Source of the DNA: Bacillus sp. EB600
Lineage (GTDB): Bacteria > Bacillota > Bacilli > Bacillales > Cytobacillaceae
Direction of reading: 5' to 3'
DNA: 64,000 bases
Assembly (NCBI RefSeq): GCF_024494385.1
Contig: NZ_JAEVLT010000004.1
Location: forward strand, 124,001 to 188,000
Part shown: positions 18,148 through 25,802 of the stretch, one piece after another
Layout of the letters: every line of letters starts with the position of its first letter
Numbering within the stretch: the first letter of the stretch is position 1
Made by a program: the position numbers and the translations under genes
The notes under the pieces: model-generated
What the model was told of the DNA's origin: nothing
Database searches by the model: none
What the model saw: the letters and a program-made list of their open reading frames with translations, nothing else

Positions 18148-19974
18148 TTACACCGTAACAGACAGGTGTTGTGGATTGGCCACCCGGTGATTTGCGAGAT
18201 CTAGCAATCTTTTACGAAGCTCCTCTTTATCTAAACTTTCGTATGTAGAGATGATTTCATCGATTTCCGTCAAATACAGTGCAGCCGTTTTTCCAACGTA
18301 AATTTTTGGATAGATTTGCTCCTCATGAATCTCATCTTTGTTAAGTAATTCTTCAAATAACTTTTCACCCGGCCTAATTCCAGTAAATTCAATTCCGATC
18401 TCTTCAATAGAATTTCCTGATAGTTTGATAATGTTCTTGGCAAGATCAACAATTTTCACAGGATCGCCCATGTCCAGCACAAAGATCTCTCCACCTTTAG
18501 CAAGAGCTCCCGCTTGAATCACAAGCCTTGATGCTTCAGGAATCGTCATAAAATAGCGGACCATGTCCGGATGGGTAACGGTAACAGGACCGCCTTTTTC
18601 AATCTGCTTTTTGAACAAAGGAATGACACTGCCGCGGCTGCCAAGTACATTACCAAAACGGACAGCAACAAATTTTGTTTCGCTCTGTTGATCCATAGAT
18701 TGAACAATCATTTCAGCAAGATGTTTCGTTGCCCCCATTACGCTTGTTGGATTAACGGCTTTATCGGTAGAGACCATGACAAATGTTTTAACCCCGTTCC
18801 AACTTGCTGCATTGGCTGCATTCCTTGTTCCAATTAAATTATTTTTTACAGCTTCTTCGGGATTCCCCTCCATAAGCGGTACATGCTTATGGGCAGCTGC
18901 ATGATAAACAACATCGGGTTGATACTCACCCATTACGCTCATCATTTTCTTGGCGTCTTGCAGATCAGCAATCACTGGAATGTATTCTATTTCTGTATTT
19001 TTTAGCTTTTCTTTCAATTCCATCTCTATTGTATAAATACTATTTTCACCGTGGCCCAACAACACTAATTTTTTTGGGTTAAACGCTGAAATCTGACGGC
19101 AAATTTCTGATCCAATTGATCCCCCAGCACCCGTTACTAACACCACTTTATCGGTGACATACTCTGAGATACTTTCAAGGTGTAATTCTACCGGCTCTCT
19201 GCCTAATAGATCTTCTACTTTAATATCTCGAAACTGCTTGACCGATACTTTTCCTGTTACCAAATCCTCTAACATAGGGAGAATTTGTGTTTTTGCCCTT
19301 GTCTTCGCACATTCCTGAAAAATTGTATTTAATTGACGTTTACTAAGGGATGGAACCGCAATGATGATGTTGTTAATGCTGAATTTTTCGACAACCTGTT
19401 GGATGTCCACTACGCCGCCTAACACAGGAATACCTAAAATATCAAGCTTTTGCTTTTTTACATCATCATCAATAAACCCAACTGGCAGTAAGTCCGCGTC
19501 ATTATTTTTTGACAATTGTCTTGCCACCATCGTTCCGGCGGAACCTGCGCCAACAATAAGCGTCCTATTTTTGTTATCAGCTTTATCGAGTACAGCACTT
19601 CGATAAATCCTCCAGCAAAAGCGCGAACCACCAATAAATAATATATTTAACAGCCATGTAACAGCGAGAAGCCTAAAGTATATATCTTGAAATAGAAGCA
19701 GTTCCACAATTCCGGCAACAAGAATGGAAACAGTAACCGTTTTTGCAATAATAGCTAACTCTCCAATGCTCGCATATTCCCATGCTTTCTTGTAAAGTCT
19801 AAATATGACTGAAAAAAAGAGATGACTCAGTAAGATCACGAAAGAACTTGTAGCAATTGGTACCGTAACAACGTTGTAGGTAGCATTGACTAAGAACATC
19901 CCGAAGAATATGGCTGTTAATACAATACAGGAATCAAGAAAGATAAATACTGGCAGCCTTTGGCGATACGTCAT
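18148..19974 (-). CDS. epsC: EpsC UDP-sugar 4,6-dehydratase (membrane-anchored)
   Basis: 608 residues from the ATG at 19974, which has a GGGGGAC site; the frame is open to 20010. Four N-terminal membrane segments (about residues 1-115) precede a CoA-binding-like Rossmann domain (LIVGAGSAGTMVARQL, about 138). A second, catalytic NAD-SDR domain begins VLVTGAGGSIGSEICRQI (about 281). It contains HAAAHKHVPLMEG (about 362) and MVSTDKAVNPTSVMGATK (about 403-420), where the dehydratase family uses Asp/Lys in place of the usual Tyr. It converts UDP-GlcNAc to the 4-keto-6-deoxy form, the substrate of EpsN. It follows the EAR RNA and a small ORF, as the epsB-EAR-epsC order predicts. Confidence 0.93.
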   Translation of the reverse strand: MTYRQRLPVFIFLDSCIVLTAIFFGMFLVNATYNVVTVPIATSSFVILLSHLFFSVIFRLYKKAWEYASIGELAIIAKTVTVSILVAGIVELLLFQDIYFRLLAVTWLLNILFIGGSRFCWRIYRSAVLDKADNKNRTLIVGAGSAGTMVARQLSKNNDADLLPVGFIDDDVKKQKLDILGIPVLGGVVDIQQVVEKFSINNIIIAVPSLSKRQLNTIFQECAKTRAKTQILPMLEDLVTGKVSVKQFRDIKVEDLLGREPVELHLESISEYVTDKVVLVTGAGGSIGSEICRQISAFNPKKLVLLGHGENSIYTIEMELKEKLKNTEIEYIPVIADLQDAKKMMSVMGEYQPDVVYHAAAHKHVPLMEGNPEEAVKNNLIGTRNAANAASWNGVKTFVMVSTDKAVNPTSVMGATKHLAEMIVQSMDQQSETKFVAVRFGNVLGSRGSVIPLFKKQIEKGGPVTVTHPDMVRYFMTIPEASRLVIQAGALAKGGEIFVLDMGDPVKIVDLAKNIIKLSGNSIEEIGIEFTGIRPGEKLFEELLNKDEIHEEQIYPKIYVGKTAALYLTEIDEIISTYESLDKEELRKRLLDLANHRVANPQHLSVTV

Positions 19975-20019
19975 AGCCTGTCCCCCTTTATTTAAAAATG
20001 TTAATAACAAAAATGAGGA

Positions 20020-20160
20020 TTAATCTATTCTTACGGATCTTAATTCAATAGCACGCTCTAACATTATTTTAATCTCTTTTAGTTCATCCTTCTTTGCATC
20101 TTGTTTAATGTAGCGAATCGCCTTTTTGATTGACTTTGGGTAATTATCAAACTCTCTCAA
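20020..20160 (-). CDS. small basic protein between EAR and epsC
   Basis: A 46-residue ORF starting at TTG (20160), chosen because AAGGAGTGG lies seven bases upstream; an in-frame ATG at 20190 has no such site. The product begins MREFDNYPKSIKKAIRYIKQ, is rich in Lys/Glu and likely forms two helices, ending LERAIELRSVRID. I do not recognise the family. It is 46 nt from the epsC start and downstream of the EAR RNA, so it is expressed with the operon. Confidence 0.55.
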   Translation of the reverse strand: MREFDNYPKSIKKAIRYIKQDAKKDELKEIKIMLERAIELRSVRID

Positions 20161-20224
20161 AACTTTTCCACTCCTTATAAAAAATTTCATTATATGTTCT
20201 CTGAAAAGATCACATAAGGAAATT

Positions 20225-20345
20225 TTTTATTAAAATAGGGGCATCTAACCCGCCCTCACATCACACTCTCGACGACTAGCGTCTAAGGTCTCTCAACCCA
20301 CAGCATGACCGAGTGCCTCCGTTGATATTGGAAAGGAGACATCAC
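20225..20345 (-). ncRNA. EAR (eps-associated RNA, epsC leader) antitermination element
   Basis: A roughly 120-nt, comparatively GC-rich, structured stretch in an otherwise AT-rich gap between epsB and epsC, where EAR is known in Bacillus eps operons. On the minus strand it contains TCAAC...GTTGA pairing (about 20322-20287), the compact hairpin GACGCTAGTCGTC (about 20270) and a terminal GGGC...GCCC stem-loop (about 20253-20235). The strings GGAGGCACTCGGTCATG and GGGTTGAGAGACC look like the conserved EAR core as I remember it. EAR promotes processive antitermination through intrinsic terminators in the operon. A covariance-model search for the epsC/EAR RNA would settle the exact ends. Confidence 0.82.
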
Positions 20346-20371
20346 CAACATTTCTTTACTAAGGTTTTAAT

Positions 20372-20387
20372 ATTCGTAATAAAGAAC
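20372..20387 (-). promoter_or_regulatory. degenerate SinR-like box downstream of epsB
   Basis: GTTCTTTATTACGAAT on the minus strand: one intact GTTCTTT half-site and one degenerate half. It lies 25 nt after the epsB stop, before the EAR RNA. A weaker relative, GTTCTCTGAAAAGATC, is at 20196-20211. These are plausible secondary SinR contacts but could be chance. Confidence 0.35.
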
Positions 20388-20411
20388 ATAAGGATTAAAA
20401 AAAATCAAATA

Positions 20412-21077
20412 CTAATTTTCATTCAGAATAACCCCGACTACCTTTGATTTTGCAAACTCGATTTCTTTTTTGGCTTCCGCCGCTTTTTCGAGAAGTGTTT
20501 TACCACTTTGAATAACCAAAATCACTCCATCACTTTGGTTTGCTAAAAGCTTTGTATCTGTCACGTCTATCACACTGTAAGAATCGATTAACACGATATC
20601 ATACCTTTGCAAGGCCACTTTTAATAAATCCCGCATCAACTGTGACCCCAATAATTCAACTGGATTTACTAGATTTATCCCACTAGCTAAAACGTCTAGT
20701 CTTCCGATTTCGGTATGACAAACGGCTTCTTCAAATGTGATTCTTCCTTTTAAAACATCTGTCAAACCATCTGAATTTGGGATATTAAAAATGGTATGAA
20801 GAACTGGATTTCTTAGGTTCGCATCAATCAGTAGAACCTTTTTCTTCTGCTGTGCCATAGAGACAGCAAGATTGGCTGCAGAAGTAGACTTTCCTTCACC
20901 AGTGCCAGGCGAGGTAATTAAAAAAATCCGATTTTTTTGGTCAGCTACAGAAAACTTAATATTGGTTTGAATCATCCGAAATTGCTCGGATATAATCGAA
21001 TCAGGGTAAGTGTTGGCAATTATATTTCTTTTGGCATTGACACTGCTCTTTCGTTTACTAAGAATCAACCGTCTCAC
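20412..21077 (-). CDS. epsB: EpsB bacterial tyrosine kinase
   Basis: A 221-residue BY-kinase (B. subtilis EpsB is 227). The Walker A motif is ITSPGTGEGKST with Lys63, the Walker A' motif is VLLIDANLRNP (about residues 80-90, with Asn where many have Asp) and the Walker B-like motif is DIVLIDSYSV (about 159). No C-terminal Tyr cluster is seen, and the protein ends at GVILNEN. It is activated by the membrane modulator EpsA and phosphorylates itself and exopolysaccharide enzymes. The start overlaps epsA by 20 nt. Confidence 0.92.
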   Translation of the reverse strand: MRRLILSKRKSSVNAKRNIIANTYPDSIISEQFRMIQTNIKFSVADQKNRIFLITSPGTGEGKSTSAANLAVSMAQQKKKVLLIDANLRNPVLHTIFNIPNSDGLTDVLKGRITFEEAVCHTEIGRLDVLASGINLVNPVELLGSQLMRDLLKVALQRYDIVLIDSYSVIDVTDTKLLANQSDGVILVIQSGKTLLEKAAEAKKEIEFAKSKVVGVILNEN

Positions 21078-21786
21078 CTCTTAAATCTAAATTCGATTGC
21101 ACCTTTTTCCTTTTTATATTCCTTTTGTTCATTTTAGAAACCTTTCCTAGGACAGTGAGTCCAAGTATCTTTTCTACCTCTTGCTCAGATCTGACAGTGC
21201 TGTCCATAGAATCTAGTAAAAATGCCAGCCCTATTCCAAGAACTAATCCAATCACAATGGCTGTTATAGTTTTATTATAATTTTTAGGGTTAGTAGGGAC
21301 TGGATTTACTTTTGCATTCGATAAAATCCGAATATAGTCTTGTCCAACAATATTTGGTACTTCCGCTTTAAAAACTGCGGCTGTTGTATTTGCTATTTGA
21401 GCAGCCATTCTTGGATCCTGATTGACTACGGTTATACTTACAACTTGAGATTGATCAATGCTTGCCACCGTAATTTGTTTTGCTAAAGCATCAGAATTCA
21501 TTGGTAAATGCAACTCTGTAACGACTTTATCCAAAATCGTAGAATCTTTCACAATTACCTGTAGTGTTGTTCTAGATTGTTCATCCGCACCAATAATTAC
21601 TCTCGCAGAAGATTGATACAATGGAGTAACCGTTACAGTGTTTTGAATAAAACCTATGGCAGCTCCAAGAACGGTTAAAATCAAAACAGCCCAAATGCGT
21701 CTTTTCAATACTTTATATAATTCGCTTAAATTGATTTCTTTCGCTTTTTTCTTGTCAAAACTGCTTATTTGATCAAATTGATTCAT
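21058..21786 (-). CDS. epsA: EpsA chain-length / kinase modulator
   Basis: A 242-residue Wzz-domain membrane protein (B. subtilis EpsA is 234). Membrane segments lie at about residues 33-53 (AVLILTVLGAAIGFI) and 173-192 (TAIVIGLVLGIGLAFLL), enclosing an extracytoplasmic loop, with a conserved PTNPKNYNK just before the second. The cytoplasmic tail (about 193-242) would contact EpsB. An AAGGTGG site precedes the ATG. It is the first gene of the eps operon. The promoter at 21934-21962 carries a SinR-like operator and a second box lies at 21816-21831. Confidence 0.92.
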   Translation of the reverse strand: MNQFDQISSFDKKKAKEINLSELYKVLKRRIWAVLILTVLGAAIGFIQNTVTVTPLYQSSARVIIGADEQSRTTLQVIVKDSTILDKVVTELHLPMNSDALAKQITVASIDQSQVVSITVVNQDPRMAAQIANTTAAVFKAEVPNIVGQDYIRILSNAKVNPVPTNPKNYNKTITAIVIGLVLGIGLAFLLDSMDSTVRSEQEVEKILGLTVLGKVSKMNKRNIKRKKVQSNLDLRGETVDS

Positions 21787-21815
21787 GAAACCACCTTTTC
21801 GTTAGACTTTTAGAC

Positions 21816-21831
21816 GTTCTAGATAAAGAAC
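21816..21831 (-). promoter_or_regulatory. second SinR-like box in the epsA leader
   Basis: GTTCTTTATCTAGAAC on the minus strand, two SinR-type half-sites (GTTCTTT and a degenerate AGAAC) 30 nt upstream of the epsA ATG. It shares 13 or more positions with the perfect palindrome upstream of the lasso operon. It could be a second repressor contact allowing looping or cooperative binding. Confidence 0.65.
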
Positions 21832-21933
21832 ACATAAACCAAAAAAATAGCCTCAACTTAGATTTCCTTGTTTTTTCTTTAAAATTTCTATCAATAATAA
21901 CCTATAAGTACTACTGCTTACTTCTCTTCCTTT

Positions 21934-21962
21934 ATTTTAGTTCATTATAAAGAACGTGTCAA
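21934..21962 (-). promoter_or_regulatory. epsA promoter with SinR-like operator in the spacer
   Basis: Reading the minus strand: TTGACA (21957-21962), a 17-nt spacer, then TAAAAT (21934-21939), a near-consensus SigA promoter about 150 nt upstream of epsA. The spacer contains the 16-bp near-palindrome GTTCTTTATAATGAAC (21940-21955), composed of two SinR half-sites in inverted orientation. A bound repressor would block RNA polymerase directly. Confidence 0.85.
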
Positions 21963-21995
21963 CGAAATATTGTCTCATATAAAATACTTTTTTCC

Positions 21996-23801
21996 TCAAA
22001 CATTTACCACCATTTGTTTCTTTAACAAATTACTAAATACACCGCTTTGATCACTCGCCAATTGCCCAAATTTTCCTTGTTGAATAATTTCACCTTGCTC
22101 CATTACAATCACTTGATCGGCATTGCGTATAGTAGACAAGCGGTGGGCAATGATGATAATTGTCATTGTTCCCTTAATTCTTTCTAGTGCATCTTGAATC
22201 TTTGCCTCATTGTCTGAATCTAAGGCACTTGTAGCCTCATCTAAAACGAGCACAGATGGTTTGCGTAGTATAGCTCGAGCAAGAACCAGTCTTTGACGTT
22301 CTCCGCCTGAAAGTCTTATTCCCCTATCCCCTACAATTGTATCAAGTCCCATTGGAAGATTATTCACAAATTCAGCAGCCGCAGAAAACTCAAGTGCCCC
22401 CCAAATCTGCTTATCACTTGAATTGGGAGCGATCAAAAGTAAATTTTCTCTAATACTTGCATTAAACAAGAAAGGTTCCTGTGGAACATAGCTAATTGAA
22501 CGTCTCCAGGACAATAACCTATCATCAGTAAGTATATTTCGATCTACTAGCACATTTCCCTGTTCCGGTTTATTAAGCCCCATTAATAAATCAATTAATG
22601 TACTTTTTCCGGCACCAGATTGACCCACAATAGCTGTGACGCTATTTACAGGAATTTTTAAGTTAATATTGCGAAGAGCATAGAGTGATTCTGATTTATT
22701 ATAGCGAAAATAAATATTTTGGCATTCTATTCCTTCATTAATACATAATGGTTTTATATTTAAGTAATTTATTTTATTACCGTCTGGAATTTCGGTAGCG
22801 TTCTTACATTTTTCCTGCAATTCTATTAATGATTCAAAAGCTGGAATTGTTGTGGCAATCTGCTCAAAACTGGATTGAATTTCTGTAATTTTTGGCCAAA
22901 GTCTAGAAAAAATAATAAAAATTAATAAAAATTGCTCTGTTTTAGCTTCAAATACCATGATATAAATAAAAATGAACAAGGCAATTAAACTTGCTGATGC
23001 GATTTTGTAAAACATCTGGGAAGTAGTTTTTAACTTTATATATTCAATTTGCTCATCTATCATTCCTCTAGTCAATGAACGGAACCAATTTAATCGGGAC
23101 TCTTCTAAGGTATTGCTTTTAATATCTTTAATGCCATTTAATTGATCCGTTATCCCTGCAAGATATTCTTGTGCTAATACTGAAGTTTTTGTTCCAATAA
23201 TTTTTGATTGTTTAATAAATTTTCGTGATAAGAAGGCTAGGATTAGACCCGATAGTAAGACGAAAAGTGTCAGCTTCGTTGATAAATAAAAAGCGATAAT
23301 AACTTGTATCAAAGAAAACACAAGTGATGTTAAAAATAATAAAAATTGGTTAATTCCCCCTGCGACTCGCGCTAGTTCCATTGTCATGATATTAATCAAA
23401 TCTGATTTTCTTTCCTTTGTGTAAAAACTCCAATTTGCTTTTAATAGTGAACTATACGTCTCCAACCTTAATTGGCGAATAAAGCCATTTGAAATTTTCA
23501 CATTTCTAATTGAAAGATTTCTTTGTAAAAGATTCTGGCCAATTACTAATAAGATGTAGGATCCTAAGATAAACATGAGTACATATGTTTTAGGATATTC
23601 CTGCATGAAACTAAAAAACTTAACAAAATGTTTATCGCCAACATTCATATTGACTATTCCACTATAGCTAATCATCGGGATTAATAGAAATATTCCGATT
23701 CCTTCAAGAAAACTAACTAACCCCATTCCTAGAAGGTTTATATATAATATACTGCCGGAGTACGAATATAATCGCTTAATAAAATAAAGAACTTGAATCA
23801 A
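21996..23801 (-). CDS. lasso peptide ABC exporter (D protein)
   Basis: A 601-residue ABC half-transporter. The N-terminal membrane domain (about residues 1-310) has six hydrophobic segments. The ATPase domain has Walker A VGQSGAGKST (about 391-400), the Q-loop in ISYVPQEPF, the signature LSGGERQRL (about 497), Walker B VLVLDEATSALD (about 518) and the H-loop IIIAHRL. No N-terminal C39 peptidase is present, as expected when a separate leader peptidase (B2) exists. It starts at TTG within the end of the nucleotidyltransferase gene (TTGA overlap), with AGGAGG eight bases upstream. It should export and give immunity to the mature lasso peptide. No terminator is evident between it and epsA. Confidence 0.88.
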   Translation of the reverse strand: MIQVLYFIKRLYSYSGSILYINLLGMGLVSFLEGIGIFLLIPMISYSGIVNMNVGDKHFVKFFSFMQEYPKTYVLMFILGSYILLVIGQNLLQRNLSIRNVKISNGFIRQLRLETYSSLLKANWSFYTKERKSDLINIMTMELARVAGGINQFLLFLTSLVFSLIQVIIAFYLSTKLTLFVLLSGLILAFLSRKFIKQSKIIGTKTSVLAQEYLAGITDQLNGIKDIKSNTLEESRLNWFRSLTRGMIDEQIEYIKLKTTSQMFYKIASASLIALFIFIYIMVFEAKTEQFLLIFIIFSRLWPKITEIQSSFEQIATTIPAFESLIELQEKCKNATEIPDGNKINYLNIKPLCINEGIECQNIYFRYNKSESLYALRNINLKIPVNSVTAIVGQSGAGKSTLIDLLMGLNKPEQGNVLVDRNILTDDRLLSWRRSISYVPQEPFLFNASIRENLLLIAPNSSDKQIWGALEFSAAAEFVNNLPMGLDTIVGDRGIRLSGGERQRLVLARAILRKPSVLVLDEATSALDSDNEAKIQDALERIKGTMTIIIIAHRLSTIRNADQVIVMEQGEIIQQGKFGQLASDQSGVFSNLLKKQMVVNV

Positions 23802-25006
23802 TTTTGTGCCCTCCTAGGAATTGCGCGGTTCTTCGTTTTTCTCCACAGCATTAACATTGGACGTAAGGGAAAATATAAAATATGAAGTACCTTTGGTAAT
23901 GGTAATGTGTCAGCATCAATTGCAAAGGGGTAAAGGAAACTTAAACTAAATAAAAGTTTTTGCCTAATAGACATTAATTTGAATAAATGCCGTTTATGAT
24001 AGTCCGCTATTTCTTGGGGCACGGGTTCTGTATGTAGATTAACTATTTGCCTGATATAGTACAGGGCATCTTGAGCTAATTGCTTGGGCCTCTTTCCTTC
24101 TACTAAGTCATTCATCTCTTTTTCAACTTTTACATTTAATAATTGGGCACTTAAGATTAATGACTGACCGCCTAAATGAAGGTAATGATATTTTCGTAGT
24201 AATTTAATGAGTTCCTCCCACTTTATATCTTTCTTTGTCATTTTTACTATATCAACCAGCCAGCGAATTCTTGACCACCCATGCCGGGCACCATGTGTTA
24301 CGAGAAATAAAAATAAATCCTCATAACCTAAATAATAAGTGGGGTAACTAGTCAGTGAGCTAGTTCTTGCAATTTTTCTTCCCCATAACTCATTAAATTT
24401 TGGTTCTTTTGCAGGGCCGGGATTCATTCTCCAATGAATTTCAAGTTTGATCCTTTTTTCAGGATGAAAAAAGGTTATATGGTGGTGTCTCCATTTCCAG
24501 TCATGTAAAATGGACTGTATGTAATCATCCTTTATATAACCTTTCTCTAACAAAACTTCTTCCGCTTTCTTTAATTTATTCATTGGGATAAGAACGTCTA
24601 AATCGGAAGATGTTCTTAGTGATACATCACCATAAAGAGCAGTGCCTAGTACTGGTCCTTTTAGAAAAAGCACGCGGACACCATTTTCAAAAAACACCTT
24701 ATTTACCTGCTCCATTTCACCAGTTAAATGCAGCATCTGAATCGTATTATTTTGATATAATCGGGATAATTCCGAACCAACATATAGGGGGAACCAATCT
24801 TCGGGTACTTTTTTTAGATTCTTATAAATGATCGGGTATACTCTGTGGTGTTTAGCCAGTAGCAGGAATTGGTCCCATTCTATATCGGTAAAAGCTTCTT
24901 TTTTAATTAAATGAGTATTTCCAGCCTCATCTAACTTTATCAGTTCAAGCAACAAACTTAATTCTCTTGAAAAGTTAGATACATCGAGTTTGAAATTGGC
25001 AGCCAT
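23798..25006 (-). CDS. nucleotidyltransferase-fold protein of the lasso cluster
   Basis: A 402-residue protein of the uncharacterised NTP_transf_5-type nucleotidyltransferase family. VLFLKGPVLGTALYGD (about residues 111-126) precedes the metal motif SSDLDVLIPMNKL (about 132-144, D-x-D). Later there are HHHITFFHP and IKLEIHWRMNPGP, with a second acidic position in the strand. Proteins of this type sit in paeninodin-like lasso clusters beside the HPr-kinase homologue; their reaction is not established to my knowledge. A role in extending or modifying the phosphorylated C-terminus is inference. The ATG follows an AAGGGGATT site one base after the stop of the B2 gene. Confidence 0.78.
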   Translation of the reverse strand: MAANFKLDVSNFSRELSLLLELIKLDEAGNTHLIKKEAFTDIEWDQFLLLAKHHRVYPIIYKNLKKVPEDWFPLYVGSELSRLYQNNTIQMLHLTGEMEQVNKVFFENGVRVLFLKGPVLGTALYGDVSLRTSSDLDVLIPMNKLKKAEEVLLEKGYIKDDYIQSILHDWKWRHHHITFFHPEKRIKLEIHWRMNPGPAKEPKFNELWGRKIARTSSLTSYPTYYLGYEDLFLFLVTHGARHGWSRIRWLVDIVKMTKKDIKWEELIKLLRKYHYLHLGGQSLILSAQLLNVKVEKEMNDLVEGKRPKQLAQDALYYIRQIVNLHTEPVPQEIADYHKRHLFKLMSIRQKLLFSLSFLYPFAIDADTLPLPKVLHILYFPLRPMLMLWRKTKNRAIPRRAQN

Positions 25007-25007
25007 C

Positions 25008-25478
25008 TTAATCCCCTTTATTCGTTAAGCTTATTTGTTTTGCAAATTTCCCGATAATCGTAAAATTGTTCTTTTCCTCAGCTCCGGTAAGATAGAAAGG
25101 TCCACTACGTAACCAAGCATGGGCGATCATTTTTCCAGCGTCATCTTTCCCAGTTCCCAAATAAAGGGTACTTTCGATTTTACGTCTTTCTAACATTTTC
25201 ATTGCAGTAATTGCCTTTACCAAACACATACTTTCCCAAAATGTATATCGACTCATTACGTTTACTGCAAGAGAAACACTTCTAATTAATTTCAAATGGG
25301 ATTCATTATACGATAAGGATGTTTCACACATTTGTTTCCCTAATAGAGGTACGACTTTAGAAAATGGCAAGCTTTTTAGAAAGCGAGCCCATGCGAGTAA
25401 AAAGAAGGCTTCAACAAACAATAGCTTTGTTGTTGTATCGAATAAAAAAAAGGCTTTGACCTTCTTCACCATGATCAT
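25008..25478 (-). CDS. lasso leader peptidase B2 (transglutaminase-like)
   Basis: A 156-residue protein matching the B2 (transglutaminase-like core) family. The catalytic Cys lies in FWESMCLVKAI (Cys85) and the catalytic His in MIAHAWLRSG (His120); I could not place the third acidic residue with confidence. The region between them carries STLYLGTGKD, a typical B2 strand. It cleaves the precursor leader when guided by the B1 protein encoded directly upstream. The spacing to B1 is 18 nt. Confidence 0.88.
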   Translation of the reverse strand: MIMVKKVKAFFLFDTTTKLLFVEAFFLLAWARFLKSLPFSKVVPLLGKQMCETSLSYNESHLKLIRSVSLAVNVMSRYTFWESMCLVKAITAMKMLERRKIESTLYLGTGKDDAGKMIAHAWLRSGPFYLTGAEEKNNFTIIGKFAKQISLTNKGD

Positions 25479-25496
25479 GATCCTTTCAAAACTAAT

Positions 25497-25802
25497 CTAA
25501 GAGTTGGAATCTTCAACAATTTGAATAAGTCCTTCCTTGTACAATGATTCCAGAAAATTGGATACTTGCTCTTCACAATCAGCTTTTTCAATATTGTATT
25601 CAGTTATTAATTTAGCTATTAATTGATTTCCAAGAGCTGGTTTCTCTATTAAATCCCAAATAACCCCACCTATTTCACCAAGATTGTAATACTTTCCATT
25701 ATAAATGCTCATCATTACTTTTTCTCCATCCATATCACTTACTATGTTTCCTGGACTCTGAATAATAAGACATTCTAAAGATATTTTATGTGTGTTCAAC
25801 AT
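25497..25802 (-). CDS. lasso RRE protein B1 (PqqD-like)
   Basis: A 101-residue protein with the PqqD-like RiPP recognition element fold. VSDMDGEKVMMSIYNGKYYN (about residues 22-41) is the beta-hairpin that usually reads YxLNxxG in PqqD proteins, followed by LGEIGGVIWDLIE and a helical half ending YKEGLIQIVED. It binds the leader of the precursor and presents it to B2. The ATG is preceded by GGAGG and overlaps the last codons of the kinase gene. B1 and B2 as separate genes are typical of Firmicutes lasso clusters. Confidence 0.88.
   Translation of the reverse strand: MLNTHKISLECLIIQSPGNIVSDMDGEKVMMSIYNGKYYNLGEIGGVIWDLIEKPALGNQLIAKLITEYNIEKADCEEQVSNFLESLYKEGLIQIVEDSNS

Noticed and set aside
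18270..19606. Several frames on both strands inside epsC
   Set aside because: They are shadows of the long epsC frame and have no ribosome sites.
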